This document shows, piece by piece, positions 45,694-52,921 of a stretch of DNA of 64,000 nucleotides (the stretch's first letter is position 1; the number at the start of each line of letters is the position of its first letter). The stretch is taken from assembly GCF_022533585.1 (NCBI RefSeq), contig NZ_CP092827.1, positions 1,218,001 to 1,282,000 of the forward strand. Direction: 5' to 3'. Made by a program: the position numbers and the translations under genes. The notes under the pieces were generated by a model. It did not search any database. It was not told the origin of the DNA and saw nothing but the letters and a program-made list of their open reading frames with translations. Source of the DNA: Pseudomonas sp. LS.1a (GTDB taxonomy: Bacteria > Pseudomonadota > Gammaproteobacteria > Pseudomonadales > Pseudomonadaceae).

Positions 45694-48267
45694 TTATAAC
45701 AGGTTCTTTAGTTGATATAGCATTTCGATAGCTTGACGCGGGGTCATGTCGTCCAGCTGCAGCTTGCCCAGCTTCTCGATGGCCGGGTGTGGCAGGCTGG
45801 CGAACAGGTCGCTCTGGTGCGGGACCTGTGGCACGTCCTTGGCCTTTTGGGCCGGGGGTTGTTCATGCGGCAGGCTGGTGGTTTCCAGCCGCCCCAGGTG
45901 TTCGCGGGCACGCTGGATGACGGCCGTTGGCACGCCGGCCAGCTGTGCCACGGCCAGGCCGTAGCTCTGGCTGGCAGGGCCAGGCAGCACGTGGTGCAGG
46001 AACACGATGCGTTCGTTGTGCTCGGTGGCGTTCAGGTGCACATTGGCCACCAGTGGCTCGCTTTCCGGCAGCACGGTGAGCTCGAAGTAGTGCGTGGCGA
46101 ACAGCGTGTAGGCACGCAGTTGGGCCAGGCGCTCGGCGGCGGCCCAGGCCAGCGACAGGCCGTCGAAGGTGCTGGTGCCGCGGCCCACTTCGTCCATCAG
46201 TACCAGGCTGCGGTCGGTGGCGTTGTGCAGGATGTTGGCGGTTTCGCTCATCTCGACCATGAAGGTCGAGCGGCCGCCGGCCAGGTCGTCGCTGGAGCCG
46301 ATGCGGGTGAAGATGCGGTCGACCAGTGACAGCTCGCAGCTGGCTGCCGGCACGAAGCTGCCGATGTGCGCCAGCAGCACGATCAGGGCGGTCTGGCGCA
46401 TGTAGGTGGACTTACCGCCCATGTTCGGGCCGGTGATGATCAGCATGCGCGTGCTGTTGTCCAGGTTCAGGTCGTTGGCCACGAATGGCGTGGTCAGTAC
46501 CTGTTCCACCACCGGGTGGCGGCCCTGCTCGATGCGCAGGCATGGCTCGTCGACGAAGCGCGGGCAGTTCAGGTCGAGGTTCAGCGCACGTTCGGCCAGG
46601 TTGCTGAGCACGTCCAGTTCGGCCAGGGCGGCGGCGCTGTCCTGCAGCGGTGCCAGGTGACTGATCAGGGTTTCCAGCAGGGCGTCGTAGAGCATCTTCT
46701 CGCGGGCCAGGGCGCGGCTCTTGGCCGACAGCGCCTTGTCCTCGAACGCCTTCAGCTCCGGGGTGATGAAACGTTCGGCGCCCTTGAGGGTCTGGCGGCG
46801 GATGTAGTCGCCCGGGGCCTGCTCGGCCTGCTTGGTCGGCAGCTCGATGAAGTAGCCATGCACGCGGTTGTAGCCGACCTTGAGGTTGGCCAGGCCGGTG
46901 CGGGCCTTTTCCCGGGCTTCCAGGTCGATCAGGAACTGGCCGGCGTTCTCGCTGATCGCCAGCAACTCGTCCAGTTCGTTGTCATAGCCGGCCTTGAGCA
47001 CGCCGCCATCGCGGATCACCGCCGGCGGGTTGTCGATGATCGCCCGCTCCAGCAGGCTGGCCAGTTCGGGGTAGGTGCCGGTAATGGCAGCCAGGCGCGC
47101 CAGGTGCGGCGCCTCCAGCTCGGCCATGGCGTTCTGCAGCTCGGGCAGCGCGCCCAGGGCATCGCGCAGGCGTGCCAGGTCGCGTGGGCGGGCGTTGCGC
47201 AGGCCGATTCGGGCGAGAATCCGCTCGATATCGCCAATTTCCTTGAGCTGCGGCTGCAGCTTCTCGAAGCGGTAGCCGTCGAGCAGGCAGCGGATCGAGT
47301 CCTGACGTGCCTGCAGCACCTTGAGGTCGCGCAACGGGCGGTTCAGCCAACGGCTCAGCAAACGGCTGGCCATGGCGGTCTGGCAGCGGTCGATCACCGA
47401 CTGCAGGGTGTTGTCACGGCCGCCGGCCAGGTTGATGTCCAGCTCCAGGTTGCGGCGGCTGGCGCCGTCGAGGATGACCGTGTCGTCCAGGCGTTCGTGG
47501 CGCAGGCTGCGCAGGTGCGGCAGGGCAGTGCGCTGGGTTTCCTTGGCGTAGATCAGCAGGCAGCCGGCTGCACCGATGGCCAGGGTCAGCTTGTCGCAGC
47601 CAAAGCCTTTGAGGTCCTTGGTCGCGAACTGTTGGCACAGGGCCTTGCGCGCCGAGTCGCGGTCGAAGTCCCATGGCGCACGGCGACGGGCCCCGGGACG
47701 TTTCTCGGCAGGCAGGTCGCGCGGCCAGTCGTCGGGGATCAGCAGCTCGACCGGGTTCAGGCGCTCGAGCTCGGCCAGCAGGTTTTCCCAGCCCTTGATC
47801 TCCTGCACGCTGAAGTTGCCGCTGGTGATGTCCAGCACGGCCAGGCCGAACAGGCGCTCGTCACCGAGCAGCGCGGCAATCAGGTTGTCGCGACGCTCGT
47901 CGAGCAGGGCCTCGTCGCTGACCGTGCCGGGGGTGATGATGCGCACCACCTGGCGCTCCACCGGGCCCTTGCTGGTGGCGGGGTCGCCGATCTGCTCGCA
48001 GATCACCACCGATTCGCCGAGCTTGACCAGCTTGGCCAGGTAGCCTTCCAGCGAATGGAACGGAATCCCGCACATGGGGATGGACTGGCCGGCCGACTGG
48101 CCGCGCGCGGTCAGGGTGATGTCCAGCAGTTTTGCGGCTTTTTTCGCATCTTCGTAGAAGATTTCGTAGAAGTCGCCCATGCGGTAGAACATCAGCTGGT
48201 CCGGGTGCTGGCTTTTCAGCTTCCAGTACTGCTGCATCATCGGGGTGTGTGCGGAAAGATCAGACAT
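45694..48267 (-). CDS. mutS: DNA mismatch repair protein MutS
   Basis: Mismatch recognition ATPase, 857 residues. It has the N-terminal mismatch-binding domain with [20 protein letters not shown] (the FYE mismatch contact), connector, levers and clamp. The C-terminal ABC-type ATPase has Walker [15 protein letters not shown], the Walker B region [20 protein letters not shown] and FATHYFELT. The C-terminal tetramerisation tail is present. In pseudomonads the mutS to cinA-recA interval is a known tailocin site, as here. Confidence 0.98.
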   Translation of the reverse strand: MSDLSAHTPMMQQYWKLKSQHPDQLMFYRMGDFYEIFYEDAKKAAKLLDITLTARGQSAGQSIPMCGIPFHSLEGYLAKLVKLGESVVICEQIGDPATSKGPVERQVVRIITPGTVSDEALLDERRDNLIAALLGDERLFGLAVLDITSGNFSVQEIKGWENLLAELERLNPVELLIPDDWPRDLPAEKRPGARRRAPWDFDRDSARKALCQQFATKDLKGFGCDKLTLAIGAAGCLLIYAKETQRTALPHLRSLRHERLDDTVILDGASRRNLELDINLAGGRDNTLQSVIDRCQTAMASRLLSRWLNRPLRDLKVLQARQDSIRCLLDGYRFEKLQPQLKEIGDIERILARIGLRNARPRDLARLRDALGALPELQNAMAELEAPHLARLAAITGTYPELASLLERAIIDNPPAVIRDGGVLKAGYDNELDELLAISENAGQFLIDLEAREKARTGLANLKVGYNRVHGYFIELPTKQAEQAPGDYIRRQTLKGAERFITPELKAFEDKALSAKSRALAREKMLYDALLETLISHLAPLQDSAAALAELDVLSNLAERALNLDLNCPRFVDEPCLRIEQGRHPVVEQVLTTPFVANDLNLDNSTRMLIITGPNMGGKSTYMRQTALIVLLAHIGSFVPAASCELSLVDRIFTRIGSSDDLAGGRSTFMVEMSETANILHNATDRSLVLMDEVGRGTSTFDGLSLAWAAAERLAQLRAYTLFATHYFELTVLPESEPLVANVHLNATEHNERIVFLHHVLPGPASQSYGLAVAQLAGVPTAVIQRAREHLGRLETTSLPHEQPPAQKAKDVPQVPHQSDLFASLPHPAIEKLGKLQLDDMTPRQAIEMLYQLKNLL

Positions 48268-48402
48268 TCAGGGCCTTACAGCGGGTGATCTGGTTGGCGT
48301 TTGTGAAACCGGCAATGGTACAGGCTTTTTCGAGCTGATGCAGGCGCGGCGCTGCATGCATCATCACGGTGCGGTGTGCATTGCATTTCATGCCTTGTGC
48401 CT

Positions 48403-48422
48403 GCATTATGCATGCTATGCAA
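48403..48422. promoter_or_regulatory. TGCAT-type operator upstream of the tailocin repressor
   Basis: TGCATTATGCATGCTATGCA contains the 11-base palindrome TGCATTATGCA and overlaps the repressor start codon. More TGCAT units occur at 48354-48362 and 48378-48386. The same motif recurs after the repressor gene (49278-49306), which suggests an autoregulated repressor with two operator regions. Confidence 0.6.
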
Positions 48423-49154
48423 AAACGCAACGTAGCCACTGTCCTCAGAGCACTGCTCGATCGCCACGGCCTGTCCCCGACGGAGCTGTATCGACGCACG
48501 GGTGTTCCTCAATCCACCTTGTCGCGGATTCTCGGCGGCAAGATCGTCGACCCGTCCGACAAGCACGTGTCGAAGATCGCCGAGTACTTCGGCGTGAGCA
48601 CCGAACAATTGCGTGGCCGCGCCGAGCTTGGCGAGTCTCGCGAAGCCGCGCTGCCGGCCCATGGTCATGCCGACCTCAGCGACATAAGCCTGTGGGACGA
48701 TGAAACCCCCGTCGAGGATGACGAGGTGTCGGTACCTTTCCTTCGCGAGGTTGAATTGGCAGCGGGATCAGGAAGATTCGTCATCGAAGAGAGCGAGCGT
48801 GCGCGCCTGCGCTTCGGCAAGCGCAGCCTGCGCCACAACGGCGTGCAGTTCGACCAGGCCAAGTGCGTGACCGTGCGTGGCAACAGCATGCTGCCAGTGC
48901 TGCGGGATGGCGCGACGGTGGGGGTGAACACCGGCAAGTGTGCGATCGGCGACATCATCGATGGCGACCTCTACGCCATCAACCATAATGGTCAGCTGCG
49001 CGTGAAGCAGGTCTATCGGCTGCCTACCGGCATTCGCCTGCGCAGCTTCAACCGCGACGAGCATCCCGACGAGGACTACAGTTTCCAGCAGATGCAGGAT
49101 GAGCAGATCAGCCTGCTCGGGCATGTGTTCTGGTGGGGCATGTACGCGCGCTGA
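48417..49154 (+). CDS. Tailocin/phage repressor, XRE plus S24 LexA-like (PrtR type)
   Basis: Likely repressor of the tailocin genes. From MQKRNVATV it has 245 residues. An N-terminal helix-turn-helix (about 20-45, TELYRRTGVPQSTLSRIL) is joined to a C-terminal S24 self-cleavage domain. The expected cleavage pair A116-G117 (LAAGSGR), nucleophile S157 (VRGNSMLP) and general base K197 (LRVKQVY) are all present, so RecA-stimulated autocleavage after DNA damage is expected. In-frame ATG 48408 is an alternative start. P. aeruginosa PrtR represses the activator prtN, but no prtN-like gene is seen here; this protein may act directly on the tailocin promoter. Confidence 0.88.
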   Translation: MQKRNVATVLRALLDRHGLSPTELYRRTGVPQSTLSRILGGKIVDPSDKHVSKIAEYFGVSTEQLRGRAELGESREAALPAHGHADLSDISLWDDETPVEDDEVSVPFLREVELAAGSGRFVIEESERARLRFGKRSLRHNGVQFDQAKCVTVRGNSMLPVLRDGATVGVNTGKCAIGDIIDGDLYAINHNGQLRVKQVYRLPTGIRLRSFNRDEHPDEDYSFQQMQDEQISLLGHVFWWGMYAR

Positions 49155-49169
49155 TGCCCCCGACCCAAG

Positions 49170-49194
49170 AAACCCGCTACGGCGGGTTTTTTTT
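49170..49194 (+). terminator. Repressor gene terminator
   Basis: AAACCCGC-TACG-GCGGGTTT followed by five more T, 16 bases after the repressor stop. Confidence 0.9.
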
Positions 49195-49277
49195 CGCCTG
49201 CAGAAAATCCCTACAAGGCAGGCCGTGCATGGCCTACATGCATAACAGCAAAAAATAACGCATAGAAATTTGAAGAA

Positions 49278-49311
49278 ATGCATTGACTGCATATGCATTA
49301 ATGCATAGCCT
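49278..49311 (+). promoter_or_regulatory. Putative tailocin promoter covered by TGCAT operators
   Basis: ATGCATTGACTGCATATGCATTAATGCATAG region. A consensus-like -35 TTGACT (49283-49288) lies between TGCAT units, and TAGCCT (49306-49311) could be the -10 at 17 bases. Four TGCAT/ATGCA units cover the promoter. A further ATGCAT is at 49238-49243. Confidence 0.6.
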
Positions 49312-49629
49312 GTGTCTCAAGCCGGACGGAAACCGGTTGTTACACAGGCAGCGATGGACAGGCCTCAACTGTCCAGAGGGTTGGCAACTGGCCCGGGTGT
49401 GCAGCGTAAAGCACCACGATCAGTTATCCGGCGGGCAGGCAGCCGCGGTCGGAGTCACCAATTTGTAGCGGAACCGCACGGCGTCACCAGGCGTGGCCGG
49501 CGGTTCGTCAACGCATTACTAAAGAGCCTGGCGAGCCGGGCTTTTTGGAATGCCGATCTTTTGCAACACAGCATACCCACCACCGATCTGTTGGCGCTTG
49601 CCAACAGGCATTACACAGGAGACAGGACA
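49312..49629 (+). other. Tailocin operon leader with hairpin
   Basis: About 320 bases with no recognisable gene between the promoter and the holin. The same frame as the holin is open here, but the encoded residues look non-coding (Arg/Gly-rich, no domain). At 49525-49546 AGCCTGG-CGAG-CCGGGCT is followed by TTTT, a terminator-like stem (one G-T pair) in the leader. This may be an antitermination target. Confidence 0.55.
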
Positions 49630-49968
49630 GTGACGAACGAGCAACAGGCGTTACTCGAGATGCCGCTCTGGCTGGTAATCGTCCTGGCATTGCTGGGCGG
49701 TTTGAGCGGCGAAATGTGGCGGGCCGACAAGGCCGGTGCCACCGGTTGGTCGCTGCTGCGACGGCTGGCGCTGCGCTCCGGGGCCTGCATGGTCTGCGGG
49801 GTATCGACAGTGATGCTGCTGTATGCCGGCGGCCTGTCGATCTGGGCGGCCAGTGCCTTCGGCTGCCTGACGGCGGTCGGCGGCGCCGATGTTGCCATGC
49901 GCTTGTATGAACGCTGGGCGATCCGGCGCCTGGGCTTGCGCGACAGCACACAGCCCGACGAGCGATAA
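49630..49968 (+). CDS. Phage-type holin
   Basis: A 112-residue small membrane protein that would permeabilise the inner membrane to release the endolysin. It starts at a GTG with AGGAGA upstream. Hydrophobic segments are MPLWLVIVLALLGGLSG, SGACMVCGVSTVMLLYAGG and LSIWAASAFGCLTAVGGADV, then a basic tail (YERWAIRRLGL). It resembles the LydA/phage holin superfamily III proteins found first in Pseudomonas tailocin operons. The endolysin and spanins are at the other end of the cluster. Confidence 0.82.
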   Translation: MTNEQQALLEMPLWLVIVLALLGGLSGEMWRADKAGATGWSLLRRLALRSGACMVCGVSTVMLLYAGGLSIWAASAFGCLTAVGGADVAMRLYERWAIRRLGLRDSTQPDER

Positions 49969-49979
49969 GGAGAATATGC

Positions 49980-50477
49980 ATGAGCGAACTGGCCATTTTG
50001 CATGGCGCAGTGACGGCAACCATTCGTGAGGCAATGCCGGAGCTGGCATCGGTAGATACCTATACCGCCGTAGGAAATGTTCCAGAGCGGCCCTCGCTGC
50101 GCCACGGCATCGTCCGCATGACGGCCGATGCGGCACCGCGGGATGGCCGCTCGGTGTTGATTGCCACCTTCGAGGCGGATATCACCGCCGACAGTGCCAA
50201 TCCAGAGGCGCGGCTCCAGGGCAGCCTGCTGGCCGCGCAACTGATGGACCTGCTACGCCAGCAGCATTGGGCGCTGGAATTCGTCGAAGCCAGCCGCAAC
50301 CTGCAGGCGCAGTTCCAGGGTAACGCCTGGACTGTGCGCTGGGACCAGCCGGTGCTGCTTGGCGAGCCGCGCTGGAACTGGCCGGATCAGCCGCCCGGTA
50401 GCCTGGTACTGGGTTTTGCACCCGATACCGGGCAGGGTAACGAAGCACACTATGTTGCGCCGGAGGACCTGGCATGA
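49980..50477 (+). CDS. Unrecognised conserved tailocin protein
   Basis: A 165-residue protein I cannot name. It starts [20 protein letters not shown] after AAGGAG (about 49967-49972) and has no signal peptide or membrane helix. Composition is balanced and alpha/beta-like, with Trp-rich C-terminal WRD/WDQP and WNWPDQPPG segments. The equivalent position, between holin and baseplate V, holds a hypothetical gene in the related Pseudomonas tailocin clusters I remember. It overlaps V by four bases (ATGA), so it is probably a tail part or assembly factor. A tail-terminator-like role is a guess. Confidence 0.7.
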   Translation: MSELAILHGAVTATIREAMPELASVDTYTAVGNVPERPSLRHGIVRMTADAAPRDGRSVLIATFEADITADSANPEARLQGSLLAAQLMDLLRQQHWALEFVEASRNLQAQFQGNAWTVRWDQPVLLGEPRWNWPDQPPGSLVLGFAPDTGQGNEAHYVAPEDLA

Positions 50478-51034
50478 GCTACGTCACAGCAATGCATGAC
50501 CGCATGCTGGCGTGCATGGTCATCCCCTGCCGGGTGGTTGCGCTGGACCTTGCCGCGGCCAGGGTCCGGGTGTCCGACGGTAGCGGCTGGACCAGCGCCT
50601 GGTTGCGCTGGCACGCCCAGGCGGCCGGCCAGGCCAGGCACTGGCGGGCGCCCAGTCTGGGTGAGCAGGGTGTGTTGCTCAGCCCCAGCGGCGAGCCGGC
50701 CCAGGGCACCTTCCTGCCTGGCCTGTATGGCAATGCCGGTGGCGCAGCGGACAACCGTGGGCATACCGAAGTGTGGCGCTTCGCCGATGGCGGTTCAATC
50801 AGCTACGACTGGCAGGCCAGCCACTATGACATCCAGCTGCCGGCTGGCAGCGCGACCATCAAGGTTGGCGCCGGCACGGTGCAGGTCAGCGACGGTGCGA
50901 TCAGCCTGCAGGCCGCAACCATCAACCTCTCCGGCAATGTCACGATCGATGGCCCGCTGCAGGTCAGCGGTGATATCAACGGCGGTGGGCGGATCATCGA
51001 TACCGCCGGCAACACGGCCAACCACAAACACTGA
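50474..51034 (+). CDS. Baseplate assembly protein V (spike)
   Basis: Tail spike protein of the P2 gpV family that forms the piercing tip under the baseplate. 186 residues: an N-terminal OB-fold ([34 protein letters not shown]), then a beta-helical needle ([20 protein letters not shown]). The C-terminal HKH matches the HxH motif that binds iron at the tip of P2 gpV. It overlaps the preceding gene by four bases. Confidence 0.9.
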   Translation: MSYVTAMHDRMLACMVIPCRVVALDLAAARVRVSDGSGWTSAWLRWHAQAAGQARHWRAPSLGEQGVLLSPSGEPAQGTFLPGLYGNAGGAADNRGHTEVWRFADGGSISYDWQASHYDIQLPAGSATIKVGAGTVQVSDGAISLQAATINLSGNVTIDGPLQVSGDINGGGRIIDTAGNTANHKH

Positions 51035-51038
51035 ATCG

Positions 51039-51059
51039 AGCCCGCCCATGCGGGCTTTT
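51039..51059 (+). terminator. Intra-operon hairpin after V
   Basis: AGCCCGC-CCAT-GCGGGCT followed by TTTT. It lies between V and the W leader peptide and may set V against the downstream genes. Confidence 0.65.
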
Positions 51060-51077
51060 TCATATCAGGAGAATGCC

Positions 51078-51110
51078 ATGCATACCCATGAACAGGGAGG
51101 CTTACCATGA
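51078..51110 (+). CDS. Possible 10-codon leader ORF (MHTHEQGGLP) before W
   Basis: ATG at 51078 has its own strong site CAGGAG (51066-51071). The ORF of ten codons ends in a TGA that overlaps the W start codon in ATGA (51107-51110). The W start also has GGGAGG (51095-51100) inside this ORF. Translational coupling is plausible. It could instead be a chance frame. Confidence 0.35.
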   Translation: MHTHEQGGLP

Positions 51111-51433
51111 TCGGCATGGACCGCCGCACCGGTCAGCCCTTGGCCGGCATCGATCACCTGCGCCAGTCCATCGAAGACATCCTCACTACACCGCTGGGCA
51201 GCCGGCGCATGCGACCGGAGTACGGCAGCCAGCTGCGGCGTTTCGTCGATTTGCCGGTCAACGAGGGCTGGAAAAGCGCCGTGCAGGCCGAGGTGGCCCG
51301 CGCACTGGGCCGCTGGGAGCCGCGCCTGCAGCTGCAGCGGGTCAAGGTAGTCGCGGTGATCGGTGGCCAGGTCAGCCTGGCGCTCATCGGCCGCTACCTG
51401 GGCGACGACGCGCTGGTGGAGGTGAGCGTATGA
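51107..51433 (+). CDS. Baseplate assembly protein W (gp25-like)
   Basis: A 108-residue member of the gpW/gp25 family that makes the baseplate wedge and nucleates sheath assembly. The family core IDHLRQSIEDILTTPLGSRR and MRPEYGSQLRRFVDLPVN is clear, with the lysozyme-like conserved E-P-R type segment WEPRLQLQRVKV. It overlaps J by four bases. Confidence 0.93.
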   Translation: MIGMDRRTGQPLAGIDHLRQSIEDILTTPLGSRRMRPEYGSQLRRFVDLPVNEGWKSAVQAEVARALGRWEPRLQLQRVKVVAVIGGQVSLALIGRYLGDDALVEVSV

Positions 51434-52311
51434 GCCAGGTCGACCTGTCGAAACTGCCAGCACCACAGCTATTGGAGGACCTTGACTACGAAGCGCTCTA
51501 CCAGGCCGATCTGGACACTTTCCGCAGCTACCTCGGCGACGGCTGGACCGCCAATCTGGAAAGCGACCCGGTGACCAAGCTGCTCGAGGTCGGCGCCTAC
51601 CGCAAACTGCTCAACCGGGCACGCATCAACGATGCCGCCAAGGCGCTGCTGCTGGCTTACGCCCAGGGCAATGACCTTGACCAGCTGGCGGCCAATGTCG
51701 GCCTGCAGCGCCTGGTGATCGAGGCCGAAGACCTAGCCAGCGTCCCGCCAGTCGAGGCGTTGCTGGAATCGGACGATGCCCTGCGCGAGCGGGTGCAACT
51801 GGTTTATGAAGGCCTGACCACGGCCGGCCCGCGCAACAGTTACATCCTGCATGCCCGCAACGCTTCGGGACAGGTGGCTGACGCCACCGCCGAAAGTCCG
51901 TCGCCGGCCGTGGTGGATGTCACCGTGCTGAGCCTGCAAGGCAACGGCGAGGCCAGTACCGAACTGCTGGCGCAGGTGGCGACCTACTTGGATGACGATG
52001 ATATCCGCCCCGTTGCCGACCGGGTCACCGTACGCAGCGCCGAGGTGTTGCCCTACCGCATCGATGCCGTGCTGTATCTGGCCGACAACGGCCCGGAGTA
52101 CGAAGCGATTCTCGCCGAATGCCAGCGCCGCCTGCAGGCCTGGATCAACCCGCGCAGGCGTCTGGGCGTGGAAGTGGCGCGCTCTGGCATCGATGCGCAA
52201 CTGCACATCGATGGAGTCAGCCGGGTCGAGTTGAATGGCTGGGCCGACATTCGCCCGAGCAAGGCGCAGGCGGCCTGGTGCAGCGGCTTCACCTTGAAGC
52301 GGGGTAGCTGA
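51430..52311 (+). CDS. Baseplate assembly protein J
   Basis: A 293-residue wedge protein of the P2 gpJ/Mu gp47 family. N-terminus MSQVDLSKLPAPQLLEDLDY leads to SDPVTKLLEVGAYRKLLNRARIN. The middle has YILHARNASGQVADA and the C-terminus the family RVELNGWADIRPSKAQAAW. It overlaps W and is followed by I after one base. Confidence 0.93.
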   Translation: MSQVDLSKLPAPQLLEDLDYEALYQADLDTFRSYLGDGWTANLESDPVTKLLEVGAYRKLLNRARINDAAKALLLAYAQGNDLDQLAANVGLQRLVIEAEDLASVPPVEALLESDDALRERVQLVYEGLTTAGPRNSYILHARNASGQVADATAESPSPAVVDVTVLSLQGNGEASTELLAQVATYLDDDDIRPVADRVTVRSAEVLPYRIDAVLYLADNGPEYEAILAECQRRLQAWINPRRRLGVEVARSGIDAQLHIDGVSRVELNGWADIRPSKAQAAWCSGFTLKRGS

Positions 52312-52312
52312 T

Positions 52313-52921
52313 ATGCAGAGCCTGTTGCCGCTCAACCGCACCGCGCTGGAGCGGGCCATCGAAGTGGCTGCGGACGAGGACCTCAAGGTCAGCCTGCGCC
52401 AACTCTACAACCCGGATACCTGCCCGGCGCATCTTCTTTATCAGCTGGCCTGGGCCTGGTCGGTGGACCGTTGGGAGGACAGCTGGAGCGATGAGATCAA
52501 ACGCTCGGTGATCCGCTCGGCGTTCTTCGTCCATGCCCACAAAGGCACCCTGGGTGCGCTCCGGCGGGTGGTGGAGCCCTTCGGCTACCTGATCGAGGTG
52601 CAGGAGTGGTGGCAGACCACGCCGCCTGCTCAGGCGGGCACGTTCGCCCTGAAGATCGGCGTTTCCGATACGGGCATCAGTGAAAGCACCTATCAGGAAC
52701 TGTCTGCCCTGATCGACGACGCCCGGCCGGTCAGCCGCCACCTGACCGGCCTGGTGATCAGCCTCGAAAGCCGTGGCGCCCTTCATTTCGGCTGCGCGAT
52801 CCAGGACGGCGACGAACTGGACATCTACCCACTGGCGCCCCGTGACATCGAGGTCATCGGCATGGTGGGGCGTGGCGGCCGTGAACACACAATCGATACC
52901 TTGGACATTGCACATGGTTGA
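52313..52921 (+). CDS. Tail protein I
   Basis: A 202-residue baseplate protein of the P2 gpI family. Segments LLPLNRTALERAIEVAADED, LLYQLAWAWSVDRWEDSW and FFVHAHKGTLGALRRVVEPF are typical. It connects the wedge to the fibres. It overlaps the fibre gene start by eight bases. Confidence 0.92.
   Translation: MQSLLPLNRTALERAIEVAADEDLKVSLRQLYNPDTCPAHLLYQLAWAWSVDRWEDSWSDEIKRSVIRSAFFVHAHKGTLGALRRVVEPFGYLIEVQEWWQTTPPAQAGTFALKIGVSDTGISESTYQELSALIDDARPVSRHLTGLVISLESRGALHFGCAIQDGDELDIYPLAPRDIEVIGMVGRGGREHTIDTLDIAHG

Noticed and set aside
49312..49629. N-terminal extension of the holin by 106 residues
   Set aside because: Residues look non-coding, the region contains a hairpin, and the GTG at 49630 has a good AGGAGA site and gives a normal holin length.
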